Source: Nymphaea colorata
Taxonomy: Eukaryota > Streptophyta > Magnoliopsida > Nymphaeales > Nymphaeaceae
DNA length: 64,000 nt
Assembly (NCBI RefSeq): GCF_008831285.2
Contig: NC_045148.1
Span: forward strand, 12,841,183 to 12,905,182
Direction of reading: 5' to 3'
The position numbers and the translations under genes are program-made. The notes below the pieces were generated by a model. It was not told the DNA's origin. It did not search any database and saw only the letters and a program-made list of their open reading frames with translations. Positions 19,400-30,950 of this stretch are shown here, piece by piece. The first letter of the stretch is position 1. Each line of letters starts with the position of its first letter.

Positions 19400-20400
19400 T
19401 CAATTCACTAGCAAGAACATAAAATCAATCGAATCAATGATTATAAGCATGGAGACATGAAAAATATCGTCAAAATGACTCTATGCTGGTGGTAGTGCTA
19501 GTCTTTATTATCACCTCTTTGTTTTTCTCCAATATTTCAAAAGGCTCATTATACATTGGTCTCAATTTCCTTTAATATCAAATGAGAAAACACCTTTAGT
19601 AATTGAAATTTTCAAAAACACATGATTATCGACCTCAAAAGTCAACACTTTATGCCGAATGTCATCATAACTCTTCTGTCTACTCTAAGTAGTCCATAAC
19701 TTATTCCTTATCAATTAGTCAATACAATACTGCAAAACCAAAGGGTTCTCGATCTTACTATCACTCATTTCGTTCCAACAAGCTGGTGATTTGCAAGGCC
19801 TTTCGTACAATGCTTCAAAAGGAGTCATCCTACTAGAGTGGTAGTTATTATATGCAAACTCTATCAATTTCAGATGTTTATCTCATTCTCTTTTCTAGTT
19901 TAGAACACAAGCATGTAACATGTCATTTAATGTATGGATCTTCTAAGATTGCTCATCCATTTGGGAATTGAATGTGGTGCCCAACTTCAGCTTGATACCC
20001 AATGTTTTTTGTAGTTGCCCATAAAACTAAAGGTAAAATGTGAATCTTGATCCACAATAAATAATAGACTTTGGTACCTCATGTAGTTTCACAACCTCGT
20101 CAATATATAACTATATGTGGCTTTTTAGTAACTAATTGATTTTAATTGTCAAAAAATGGGCTGACTTTGTAAGTCGATCAATAATCACCCAAATAGCATC
20201 ATGTTGTCTTCTAGTGCAAGGCAAACCTACCACGAAATTCATCATGATATCTACTCATTTTCATACTGGAATGTCTATCTTCTGTCACAAGCCACCAAGC
20301 TGTTGATGTTCTACTTTGACCTTGTAGCAAAATTAGGCATTTGGCCACATTTTTCTACAATTTCACACTTCATTCTAGGCCACCAATGATTCTGTTTCAT
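19400..20400 (-). pseudogene. Decayed Ty3/Gypsy (Tekay-like) integrase and C-terminal fragment
   Basis: Minus-strand reading, interrupted by stops and frame changes, matches the Tekay-like Pol at 38700-39800 piece by piece. It includes the HHCC-finger phrase HWWPRMKCEI near 20390-20360, the core phrase AIWVIIDRLTKSA near 20195-20157, FAYNNYHSSRMTPFEALY near 19860-19805, and a C-terminal SRQKSYDDIRHK near 19700-19660. It lacks protease, reverse transcriptase and RNase H. Its upstream end is joined abruptly to a Copia fragment at about 20400. Integrase inserts the DNA copy; this piece cannot function. Confidence 0.8.
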
Positions 20401-21967
20401 ATCATGAAACATCATAGGTGTATTTGGGCTGATGTTATCATGAATAATGTTATCTAAGGGACTAGCTTCGTCATCTTGGGTAATTGGCAAAGGCAATACC
20501 GGCAAACTTTTGTTCTCTTTGACTTGCTGAAAGGGCAAAATATTTTCATAGCAAATAACATCTCGACTAGTAAAAAGGTTTTTTCTTTCTAGATCATATA
20601 CTTTGTATGCTTTTTGTTCTTCAGGATAACCAAGAAATATGCATTTATGAGCTCTAATATCAAATTTATCTCTACTGTGGTTATTGTTTGTAGCATAATA
20701 AAGTGATCAAAAAATACGCAAATGCTTGAAGTTTGGTTTTTTGTTAAACAATTTTTCAAATGGTGACTTTCCTTTCAAAACAGAAGTTGGGATGCAGTTG
20801 ATCAAGTAAGCTGCTGTTAAAACACACTCTCCCGAAAAACGTTTTGGTAAATTTGCGTCAAAACGCAATGGTCTAACAGTTTTTAAAAGATGTCGATGTT
20901 TTCGCTCTGCTACTCCATTCTGTTGTGAAGTAGCGACACAACTGTGTTGTTGTAAAGTCCCTTGCATATGAAAGAAAGATTTTATCTCATATGAAAAAAA
21001 TTCAGACCCATTATCTGAGCGCAGATTATTAATACAGACTCCAAACTGATTTTTAATCATGGCAAAAAAATTTTCATGAGATGAAATGTTTCATGTTTAT
21101 GTCTCATTAAAAAAACCCATGTAGATCTTGTACAGTCATCAACTATGCCTAAAAAATAATGTGCTCCAGTAAGAGTGGACTGATTATACGGCCCCCAAAT
21201 GTCACAATGTATTAATTCAAAAGGCTTTGATGTTTCAATACTACTTAAATCAAACTTCAAGCGAGTTTGCTTTGCGCGATGACAAGCATCACAACAAATT
21301 TCTTTTTTCAAATCACAATTCAAACCTATATAAGAATCAACAAGTTTAAGACGAGAAAGAGAAAGATGACCGAACCGCCTATGCCAGAGATCTTGGGAAG
21401 AGGACACAGTAAAGCAGTTTGTGGATGAAGTCACTGGATCGAGTTCATATATACCTTTTCTTTCTTTATCCTGCAAGACACAATGAGTAGGGAATGAGTA
21501 GGGAAGAAAGTTATAGAACAGTTTAGTGCTTTGGTCAACTGACTCACATAGAGTAGGTTTACTTTGAAGGAAGGAATATACAAGGAATTTTCAAGAGTGA
21601 AAGGTGATAGTTTAACATCACTGGATTGTTGAACAGTTATTGCATGTCCATTAGGTAAGTTTATAGGTACTCGACAATTTGTTGGTTTTTGAAGTAGAGA
21701 GCTATCGGTACAAATGTGTCGACTTGCTCCAGAATCAATAATCCAAGGAATACGGGATGAGCATATATTACCTGCGAAATTGATAGAGGCAGACGAAGTT
21801 CTAAGAAGTGATAAGAGTTTATGATACTCATCCATAGTGAATGAAGGTGCAACTTCCTTGGAAGGTTGACTGTTATTGCTAGAGAAACCAGTACCATCGC
21901 TTGCATGGAGGTCCACCGGCCTTTGATTATGAATGGTAGCTGCAGATAGTGGTGGCAGAAAATTCAT
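20401..21967 (-). pseudogene. Decayed Ty1/Copia protease-integrase fragment
   Basis: Minus strand, three overlapping frames (21967-21431, 21476-21057, 21060-20707), then a continuation to about 20401. Protease shows WIIDSGASRHIC. The integrase finger shows LWHRRFGHLS and CDACHRAKQ. The core has HCDIWGP, RSDNGSEFF and QQNGVAERKHRH, so the D, D, E residues survive although frames shift near 21470 and 21060 and a stop occurs at 20707. The integrase tail (FLGYPEEQKAYKVYDL) follows. Reverse transcriptase and RNase H are absent: the sequence switches to Gypsy integrase at about 20400. It is a different Copia family from the pair at 2399-13444. Confidence 0.88.
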
Positions 21968-23167
21968 GTTTGGACCACCACCGTGCGTAACCGTCGGTCC
22001 TGGTTACGTCTCCGATCGAGCAAGAGTCGCTGCCAAGCAAAGAAAAAGAGGGCGCCGAAAAAACTTAAAACAAAGAGAGGAGCGACTCCTTCTCAGCTGC
22101 ACACGGCCTGTAGCAACTGAAACAGGCTTCACGCCTGGCCTTAGCTCTCGGCACTCACTGCACTTTCGCCAGACATGAAATCTGTTCTCCTTACAGTTTC
22201 AGCTGGACAGCGGATTCTCTCAACCCTTCACCGAGTCGCAAACGTAGGCGTCATATTTGCTTCTGCCCTAAGCACCTGTCTGGTCGCCTCTTTGGGCCCA
22301 AAATGTGCACTTTGGGATTGCCCTAAGCTTGGGATGAAACCAGCTCTTCGACCTGGTGGGATCGACCTGAAAGATGGTCCTTTATTTGTTGCATTGGGTG
22401 CTAAAAACACAAGGAAAGGATGTTGGTATTCCTGAATGTGAAGGCGCTGCAACAACAAAGTCACCGTGGAATGCCCCTGGGCTATTTGATATTTCTGTTC
22501 TGGAGGGAGAAACACTCAGGGAAGGGTTGTTCTTTGACAAATCCAGAAGGGCCTTTGAAAGTGGGAACCGGAAGCAGCAATCACTGCCAGACTATAGTGG
22601 CCGTCCTTTGTTCGCCCTGCTTCTCTATTTCAGGAATCAAAAGGGAGGAGGCAGAATGCAAAGAGAGGGCGTTGGTTGATCTTTTGCAGCAATGGCCCTC
22701 AAGTTTCTGAAACAAGAAGGGATGGCACACAGGCAGCCGGCGGACGCAGAGGCTTCCCACATTCGGTTCCTGCCTGTTGTGCCTGACTTCTTCTCGCCCA
22801 CAGGCTTTAGAGATAGATAAAAAACCCGTCCTATTGATAGAATTGGGGAAACTGCTGAGGATTGTCCTCGCTGTAATTTCCAGGCGCTCCTTGGTTCACC
22901 AGTAGTAGAGGCTTGACTGTTCTTCTGCTCAATCAAGCGGGTTTGTAAAAATCCCAAATCTAAAATAGAATTGAGGAAACAGTGGTGATTCTCTGTTGCA
23001 GGCAATGGAACAAAAGGGAACGGAAGACGCTAGTGTAAGTCACTACTGTCGAACAATGAAGACAGCAGAGAAGATCTTGTTGTTGGAAGTTCCAGCACAG
23101 CCAGACTGGACCAGCGAACTGAAGCACGGTGAGCCCATCATGCCTTGTCTTACATCGACAATGAGTG
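21968..23167 (-). pseudogene. Probable gag and leader region of the decayed Copia
   Basis: Lies between the protease and the PBS/LTR of the same minus-strand element, where gag belongs. Minus-strand frames (for example 22515-22228 and 23005-22637) are open but show no gag motif I can name. A proline- and serine-rich stretch (PGRRAGFIPSLGQSQSAHFG) resembles the linkers around Copia gag knuckles. It is called by position. Confidence 0.45.
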
Positions 23168-23181
23168 GCTCTGATATCATG
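23168..23181 (-). other. Primer binding site-like sequence
   Basis: The minus strand reads ATGATATCAGAGCC beside the LTR end at 23182, one base away from the tRNA-Met type TGGTATCAGAGCC. Confidence 0.7.
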
Positions 23182-23485
23182 TGAAAATCTGCTTGTGAAA
23201 GAATCAAGCGAGCGCTGGTCGAGATTAAGGAAAGGAAGGAGCGAGTTGGGAGCGAGTGAGAGGAGAAATAGAGAGAAAGAGAAAAGAGATTCATTGCTTT
23301 TCCATTGATCTTTCACACTTATATACAAAAAAATTGTATAAGATTTCATCAACATTTGGCTCATCTTATCCCACAACTTTCGAGTTCATCCAATGCTGCT
23401 TCTTCACGCGAGTTCATCCAAATCCTTATCGTTTAAGATAAGCAGCGAACAAGGAGGAAATGAGATAAGGAAAATCTTTTTAACA
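23182..23485 (-). repeat. Putative 5' LTR of the decayed Copia
   Basis: 304 bp starting TGAAAATCTGC and ending TTTTTAACA on the plus strand, thus TG...CA-bounded in either reading. The adjoining PBS supports the left boundary. No partner LTR is present because the 3' half of the element is gone, so the right boundary is inferred. Confidence 0.6.
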
Positions 23486-23770
23486 CTCCTCCCCTTCCCT
23501 TGTGTTTCTTCTTCCTCAACCTCTCATTCTTATGCCACTCTGAGCGATCGAGAAGCTGTTTCGATCGGCTTCTTCTGCTCCTTCTTCTTCATCCCCACTT
23601 TCGACTCCTCTGTGTTTCATCTTCCGCCTCCTCTTCCCTATACCCAGGCAGTCAAGACGGAGGACCCTTAGGCGTTGGGCCTTCTTCATTCGGGTGGGGA
23701 ACTCAAGTCCGAATCTGGACCCTGATCTAGATCTGCCTTGCTTATTCGAATAAACGTCTGGCATTATAGT
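23486..23770 (-). repeat. Possible truncated head of a long Tekay-like LTR
   Basis: On the minus strand the phrase GGGTCCAGATTCGGACTTGAG, here split as GGGTCCAGATT and CGGACTTGAG, followed by CCCAACGCC resembles the first 100 bp of the LTRs at 32103 and 40068 (GGGTCCAAACCCAGACCCGAG style, then GAGCCCGACGCC). The CT-rich continuation also fits. Similarity is moderate and judged by eye. Confidence 0.4.
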
Positions 23771-23816
23771 TATAGTATGACGCCACTCATTCTGTTATTT
23801 GAAAAAAAAAAAAGAT

Positions 23817-24430
23817 TTGATATTTTCCAATTAATTAGATGACATGATAGATTTTGAAATAAAACTATATTTGATATCCGAACTTTGTCACACACGGTTT
23901 CTAGGCCTCACCGATTGTTCCGAAGATACAAGGGCTCACTTGTTTTATTAAGTCCATGATATTGGTGTGACAATGGATCATGGCTAGTTTGATAAAGAGA
24001 AAATGTGGTTTGTTAATGCCATCGTGCAAGTGTGATATGAGTCATTGTTGACTTGGTAACCACAATTACATGGTCTCTTATAGTGAATAAGACACTCGTT
24101 CTTGTTTTGAAACAACACTACATTTGATATTTACCAATTAATTAGATGGCATGATAGATTTTGAAATAAAAAGTATGTTTAATATATGAACTTCAACACG
24201 GGGTTTTCTTGGACTTACCAATTGTCAAAGTAATATCAAAACACCATGGTTTCATTAAAGCTTTGATGTAGGTTTTCTTGGCTTTAAAACGTAGAGTAGA
24301 GGACATAGAAAGTGTCTTGGTTTGCGATCGCATCCTACCATGGTGGTGCAGAGAGCAGTTGGCCTTGGTTTTGGAAATATACTAGCATTTAAACTTTGTT
24401 TATAAAAAATTTAATGAAAATTGGGGGAAA
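23817..24430 (+). repeat. Two diverged tandem units of about 307 bp
   Basis: The core CCAATTAATTAGATG followed by CATGATAGATTTTGAAATAAA occurs at 23827 and again at 24134. Flanking words (TTTGATAT before, GAACTT after) are also shared. A third relative is at about 17980. Confidence 0.7.
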
Positions 24431-24459
24431 AAAAAAGGTTTTGATCGAAACCCTTTTCC

Positions 24460-24725
24460 CTCCTCACATTGCAGCTCAGCTGCTCTACTTCATAAGCTCA
24501 CACAAGAGAAAGGCTTGTCCGCCCTCCCTTTGTTGAGCAGTCTGGCGGCAACAGCAATCTCTCCGCCGCCGGCAGCACTTTCTCTGGTGGCGACAGCTCT
24601 CTCTCTCTCTCTCTCTCTACTGGCGGCATTCCGTTCGCATTGCAGCTTAAGCTGCTCAATTTTAAAAACTCACATCAGAGATTCAGGGAAGGACGGTGTC
24701 CGCCCCTCCCTTCGGTGAACTAGTT
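24460..24725 (+). repeat. Imperfect duplication of about 171 bp with a CT microsatellite
   Basis: CATTGCAGCT...GCTGCTC at 24467 recurs at 24638, each followed by an AACTCACA/AGCTCACA word and GTCCGCCC-CTCCCTT. A run of CT lies at 24596-24617 and GGCGGC motifs flank it. No frame is credible. Confidence 0.6.
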
Positions 24726-25710
24726 TTTTCTGCTAGAAGAATTATCTTGAAGACGATCATATTTCGGTTACAATTATTTTCTCTATGAAATTTGCTTTGT
24801 TTTCCTTGAACCCCTCACAACTTCTATTCAGTTTTTCTCCTTTTTTTTTCTGTATTCTTAGTTGACAGTAGAAGTTCATGGCATTTGAACTCATCTTCTT
24901 CTGTGCAAGTTGCTGCAAAAACAAAAATTAGGTCCGACACTATTTAGAAAAGAACAGCAAAAATCAATAAGCCAAACTTTTGAAGGAGACAAATTTTTTA
25001 CCACGTCTCCGCCGCTTTTAAATCATCGGTATTACTCACAATTGGCGCTTGAGAATTCAATCTGGTTTCAATAAAAATTGGCCGGTTTGTTCAAAGTTCT
25101 TATAATAGTGGCCACAATATTTCACGATTGGTATGAAATCGACATTCTACTGGCATGAACCAACATTCTGTATGCCTAAATAGAAGTCCAACTAGACTGA
25201 TCCATCTAGGAGTTTATTACAAGGTGATCCTTCATCTCTATTCATGGCATTGTTGATTGATTTCGAATTTATTGAACAACATTCTTTAGGTTGATGACCT
25301 TTAGCAGTTGGACTCAGTTTTTGTGTGAACCACAAACTCACACTGACCACGGAATTACATATGGTACAGTAAAAAGTGAAAAAAATCTTCAATCTAGATT
25401 GAGAACTATTTGCTACACCAGTTCTAACATCCACAAGATCAACACTTTATCTAGTTTATAATATTTGAATATTTGTTCAAATATTGTGTTTCAAACTTGC
25501 ATGATGCTTCTTCCCATTGTCCTTTATTCAAATACTTGTTATTTTGATTGTAGATTTTCATTTTTATATTATCTTGAAGATATTTTATACTTAAAATTTT
25601 TAATTGTGATGAGTATGCATTACTTCACATTATTGCGCATTGCATCGCTTCACAAGGTCAATGCACTTAACAAAATTGAACAAGCGTAAAAGAATTTTAA
25701 AGAAACTGGC
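24726..25710. other. Unassigned AT-rich DNA
   Basis: No LTR, inverted repeat or coding domain seen. Confidence 0.45.
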
Positions 25711-25718
25711 ATGATATG

Positions 25719-25938
25719 TAGAGGTGGGCATCGGGCCCAGGCCGGCCCGATAATGTATTGGGCCGACTCGATGGAGGCCTGATTCGGCTCGATAAATTTT
25801 AAATATTACTTTTATTTTATTAATAATGTATATTTTATCATTAAAAATTTATTTTATATTTAAAAAAATGTTTTTATTGTAACCGGACCCAGGCTCGGGT
25901 TTCGAACATCGGGTGGGCTGACCCGATGATCAGGCCTA
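25719..25938. mobile_element. hAT-type MITE
   Basis: 220 bp with the exact 8-bp target duplication ATGATATG at 25711-25718 and 25939-25946. The left end TAGAGGTGGGCATCGGGCC and the right end, read inward, TAGGCCTGATCATCGGGTC form inverted repeats. The centre is AT-rich and non-coding. Confidence 0.85.
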
Positions 25939-25946
25939 ATGATATG

Positions 25947-26575
25947 CCATTTGATATACAACAAAACAAATTGATCCAAATCTTCATGTATTTGTTGATT
26001 ATCTCCTGCACAGATGTGTATGCAATGCCAAACATCTTGATGCCATCCGTATTTTGCTTCTTTTTAGGCACAGGAGGTTAGAAAATCAACAAAAAAGAAG
26101 ATGTTGTGCCAAGTGGGGCAATGCCATGCCAAACGGGGGATTGTCAACCCTTAACAAGTCTCTTTCACTACCCTACAAGAGGCTATGGTAGATCGTGTTC
26201 GGGATGAGGGGACTTCGATTTTCCAAAAACAAGGGTTCATTATATAGACAAGTGATGTACGGATGGGGAAACAAATAACGAGTTAGAATAACCTGGTAGG
26301 TATTGGAAAAATGAGGTGTGGGTTGGGGAAACCATATAAGATTTGGGAAAATGAGATATGAGCTTGGAAAACCACGACATGTTTTACGCAGTTAGGTAGT
26401 CCATCCTTAGGAATGTTCAACTAGTCGAGCCAACTTGGAGTGGACTCAAACTTGCTTAGTTAAGCTCAATTTGAGTTCAATTCATTTGTCAAATGAATCA
26501 AAATCAAGCCTAAATTAAAACCCAAGTTCTTAAGTGAGTTGATATCAAGAGCATGACTCGAATTTTTTAGAGTTG
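25947..26575. other. Unassigned DNA left of the Tat-like element
   Basis: No gene seen. Near 26410-26580 there are repeated GAGTT/GCTCG/CTCAA words of a common plant dispersed-repeat style. It is the pre-insertion target of the 26581-53759 element and continues at 53765. Confidence 0.4.
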
Positions 26576-26580
26576 GCTCG

Positions 26581-29049
26581 TGTAATCACCCCAAATTTTT
26601 TCAAAACTGTCATTTTACCCAAGCATGAAACCCAAATTTAGACGCAAGATTCAAATCCAAGATCCAACTATCAAATCCAAATTAGTTCCAAAACTCAAAT
26701 TTAGATCCGAATTGAGCATTTGAAACAAAAAATCCAAAATCGAGTTCAAAACAACAAAGTTTGGTGCTATAAGTGTCGCGGGCGCATGCACAAACCTTTC
26801 CTTTGTTTTATGTTTCGCTCTCACGTCGAGATGTACTTTTGAAGCTTAACCAACTTACTAGAACACGTCGGTGGCCAATTGAATTGAATCCGGATTCAAA
26901 ACGAGCTCTGAGTAGCTCAAAATGGAGTCGGCTGCCCATTTTAAACAAAACTTTTTTGACACATTTTAAATAAATACATGTATTTATATTTTATGCTTCT
27001 TATATGAACAACTTTTATTTATTTATTATTTATGCTTTGTGTTCCATTTTATTTGTCTTCATTTTATTTTATTTTATCTTTATTTTATTTTTTTTAAAAA
27101 GAGAGAGAGCGTGCCACGGTGCACAAACGCACATCGTGCACGAGTGCGCTATCTCGCGTGGGCACCCGCGCAAGCGAGCGCCGCGTGGTCGGGCAGCGCA
27201 CCAGGCACAGACAGCGCCAGGCACGCCGATGCTTCCTATTTTGATGAAAAACCGCCCATTGGAGAGCAATTTTGGGTCTTTTTGTTTGGCAATAGCCCTG
27301 CCCACACCCCAAATGGGTATTTAAAGGGCTAAGGGCCAATCCCACTTAGTCAAAACCTATTTTCTTTAAAAAAAAATAAAAATAATTTAAAATTTTGTGA
27401 AATTTGGATGAAAATGTTGTGAAATTCGAAAAAAAATCAATTTTTGAGTTTTGGCTTCAAAATCCTCAATAAATACTCCACATTTTCCCCCTCTTGAGCA
27501 AGGAGCTAGCCCTTGGAGAAGCTCTAGCAAATTTTCACTTGAGAACTTAAGAAATTTTAGTCATCTTCCTCCATTTCCCTCTCCCTCTTTCATCCTCACT
27601 CCCTCTCTCCTTCTCCAATACTTGGGAGCAAGCTTCATCAAGTGACAACCCTCTTGGAGATATCATCTTGGAGCTTCACTCAAAGGGGATCTTAGGTGCT
27701 CATTTTTTCAAAAGTTATTCTCATTAGAGGTATGTAGTTATCATCCCTCTCCTTTATTTCTCTTGTTTCTTTCCTTCTATTGCTTTAAAATCTCCATTTT
27801 GAAGTTAAAAAACTATTCTTAGTACATCGGGAGCATAAGAAGGTGAAGTAGTCTTTCATTTTATGATTAAATCATGCAATTTCTTTCAACGAATATAGTT
27901 TTGTTGTTGTTGCTCTTTCTTTTCTTGTTTATAGACTTATTGTGGTTCCCTCATTTCTTCATTTCTTCATCTCCCTATGGCCATATAAGATAACATTAAA
28001 ATCTCTATTTTGAAGTTAAAAATCTATTCTTGAGTGCATTGGGAGCATAGGAAGGTGAAATGATATTTCATATTATGATTAAATCATGCTCCCTTTTCTT
28101 AAATGTAGTCTTGTTTTAGTTCCTTTCTTTTCTCTCTTTTTCATCTCCCTATGGCTATATGAGATGGTTCTCAATCTTTATCTTAAAGTTAGGAACCTTT
28201 TCTTAGATATAACCTTGATTTAGTTTCTTTGTTTCCTCTCATTTTCATCTCCCCATTGCCATATGAGATAGCTCTCAAATCTCTGTGTTATAGTCAATGA
28301 GCTATGCTTGAGTGACCAGGAGCATGAGAAGACGATATGATATTTACATTTTATGATAGAATATGATCTCTCTATTACTTGAATGTTGTTTTGTTTTAGA
28401 GATATTATTCATGCATAGTTGTTTAATTTTTTTTTTCTATTCATGTGTGAATGCACGGTGAGAATGAGAGTGTGGTTTGGGATTCTTTCTTTATTATTGT
28501 GTTGATTAATTTTTGAGCTTGGGACTTGTCCAACTAAACCCTCACGAATATGTACATGTTAATATGCATTTGCATGTCATTTTGCATTAGTTTCCTTTTA
28601 ATCATCCCATTAGGAACTCTAATGAGCGCCTTATCATATGGTTTAAGTTTCTTTCATACCCAACGGTGGAAGAAACATATTCCTTTGCAACCAATAAAAT
28701 AACAATGTTTTATGTTGATAATCATATTTTCTAAAATATTTTTAAAAGAATCCTTTCTAATATGGTTTTGGGGACTTAGCTTAAACTCTTGCATGAGTCC
28801 AAGCTTCCCCTCCGGCATACATCAAACTTGAGGTTGGATGTTTTAAGTTACTTTTAATCTCATGAAGATACATATGTATATACATGTCATATACATATGT
28901 ATGCACATGATGATTTTCTTCATTCTTCCTTCTCTATGTTTTCATATGCTATTTTGTAAATTTTTCACATATACATGTGTTCTATTTTTTCTCTCTAAAA
29001 TCTTTTACTTCTCTTTTCAAGTCAAATACCTCTATCCACAAATTTCTTT

Positions 29050-29080
<31 letters not shown>

Positions 29081-30098
29081 TTCTTCATTTCTTTTCCTTT
29101 AAAATCTCTCTTCCTATTCAAATCAATGTCATTTTGTGCATCTTTTTCTATCTCTCTCTCTCTCTCTCTCTCTTTCTTTTAAAAGTTTCTTTTCCTTCTT
29201 TACTTAAATGAAGACTTCATTGTCAAAAGCTTATATACGTATATGCGTACATATAGAGATATGCATCTTCCTTTTCTTTTGAAATCTTGCACTTAAAGAT
29301 CTTTGAAATCTCTTTCTCTATCTCCCTTTCTTTCTATAGTAGTATTTCATCTTTTCCATCCTTTCAAATATTCATTTACCGACTTCAGTAAGACCAAAAC
29401 TCAAGTAATGACCTAATATTGGAATCATGCTTATAGTGTACAACCTCAATCCAATTTCAAAAAATTTTTCTTTCTTCGTAAAAATATTTTTGATAACTTA
29501 AAAAACAAATTTTTTCTATGTATGTTATGGTATGAATGTTTTTATATAAATGTTATGGTAAGAATGCTTTAATCATATATGATCAATGCATTCCACTCAC
29601 CACTCACTTAAACATCACTTATGATCCCAAGCACAACTCCAAAGAACTTAAGCAAGATAAGATGAAACTCTAACTATGTGGTAATCGAATGGGAGCAAAA
29701 TCTCAAACCTACTTAAAATTTTAAGAGAACACTAAAATAACTTCAAAATGATTTCTCAAGCTTTCCAAATAATATGTACAAAGATTTCCCAATTCTAGTT
29801 TTCCCTAAAATGTTTCACATTCTCAAGTAATTTTTCAAGAACCTTTTTAAAAGTTTGAAACATCAAACTTTCAATGTTTCTTTACACTGCATATAGAGTG
29901 AAAAAGATGTTTAAGCCAAAGTGAAATACATCAATAATAGACATAGCTTTTGGATTGATTACTCCCGGTAAAGGCACCGAGAATGGTCGATCCTCATACT
30001 GACGAGCGAGTTCATTTCTCTTTTATTTTGAAAACAAAACTTATTTTTCTAAAGCACTCCAAAAACCAAAATACTGAAGGTTTTTGGTGATGCAAACA
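26581..30098 (+). repeat. 5' LTR of the Tat-like element
   Basis: 3518 bp. A TATA-like AATAAATA at 27467-27474 corresponds to TATAAATA near 52570 in the 3' LTR. It contains a CpG-rich patch (27110-27240), tandem units of about 209 bp starting near 27787 and 27996 with weaker ones after, and CT, CA and TA runs at 29047-29175. Confidence 0.92.
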
Positions 30099-30950
30099 GA
30101 TGGCCACCGTGATGGGACCTGTCATCGTTTGGCTATGATTTCCATTGATGCATTTCTACTAAATTGAACATCTCATGTGTTGTCGATGATAAACCATGTT
30201 TCCATCTCAAGCATTTTATTACATTGCTTAGTGATTGTATTTGCTTTCTTGCATATAAGTCTAATTAAGGAAGATCAATCATGTTCACCTAGATATAGGA
30301 TCAAATGCAATCGTCCTCAATTTAAGATTTGTTTGAAGACAATGCTTGTTCTTCTATTTTAATCATCATCTTATGTAACATTGCATGATTTCTTACATTT
30401 CAAATTTCCTCATACCTATGTGTCCATGTCATCATGTTGTCGGGCTTGGTCTTAGACGGTAGCACAAGACTAAGTCTTACAATTAGACCACACCTTGGGT
30501 GGGAAAGCCCCCTCATTAGTACCATGAGTGACAATTTGTGGTATATCGACGAGCGATCGAGAAAAAGTCGATGAACCCTACCCTTAGTTGCCTAAGGAAG
30601 AATCTATGCTCGTACTAAGCCATTTGGCTAAAGTATATAAGCACTTGACATTGGATTATCGAGACACAAAATTATCTCAATTAGGTCCCCATACCAATTT
30701 TTTCTACATAAATTATTTTGAATGACATATGTATATGCATAAAACCTTGTATGAAGTTTTACAACCTCATTATGTACTTCTACTTCATATTATCTTTGTC
30801 AACCTAGTCAATCTTTTCCACTAATTCAATCCTTGTCTTTTAGAGTCATCATTCATGATGTATTCTTTCCAACGTTGTATCACCTTCCCTTAAGATCACA
30901 TCCTTTTCGGGGAAGGGCCCGAACGGCCTACTTATATTTCCCTTGAGTCT
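30099..30950 (+). other. PBS and leader of the Tat-like element
   Basis: Two bases after the LTR, TGGCCACCGTGATGGGACC (30101-30119) occupies the primer-site position; I cannot assign the tRNA with confidence. The remainder is non-coding leader. Confidence 0.6.

Noticed and set aside
22175-23764. Several plus-strand frames of 60-100 codons
   Set aside because: They lie opposite a minus-strand Copia gag/leader/LTR and have no recognised domain.
27004-27345. Four overlapping frames in a CpG-rich patch
   Set aside because: The patch is inside the Tat-like 5' LTR, and the matching part of the 3' LTR is shorter and breaks every frame.
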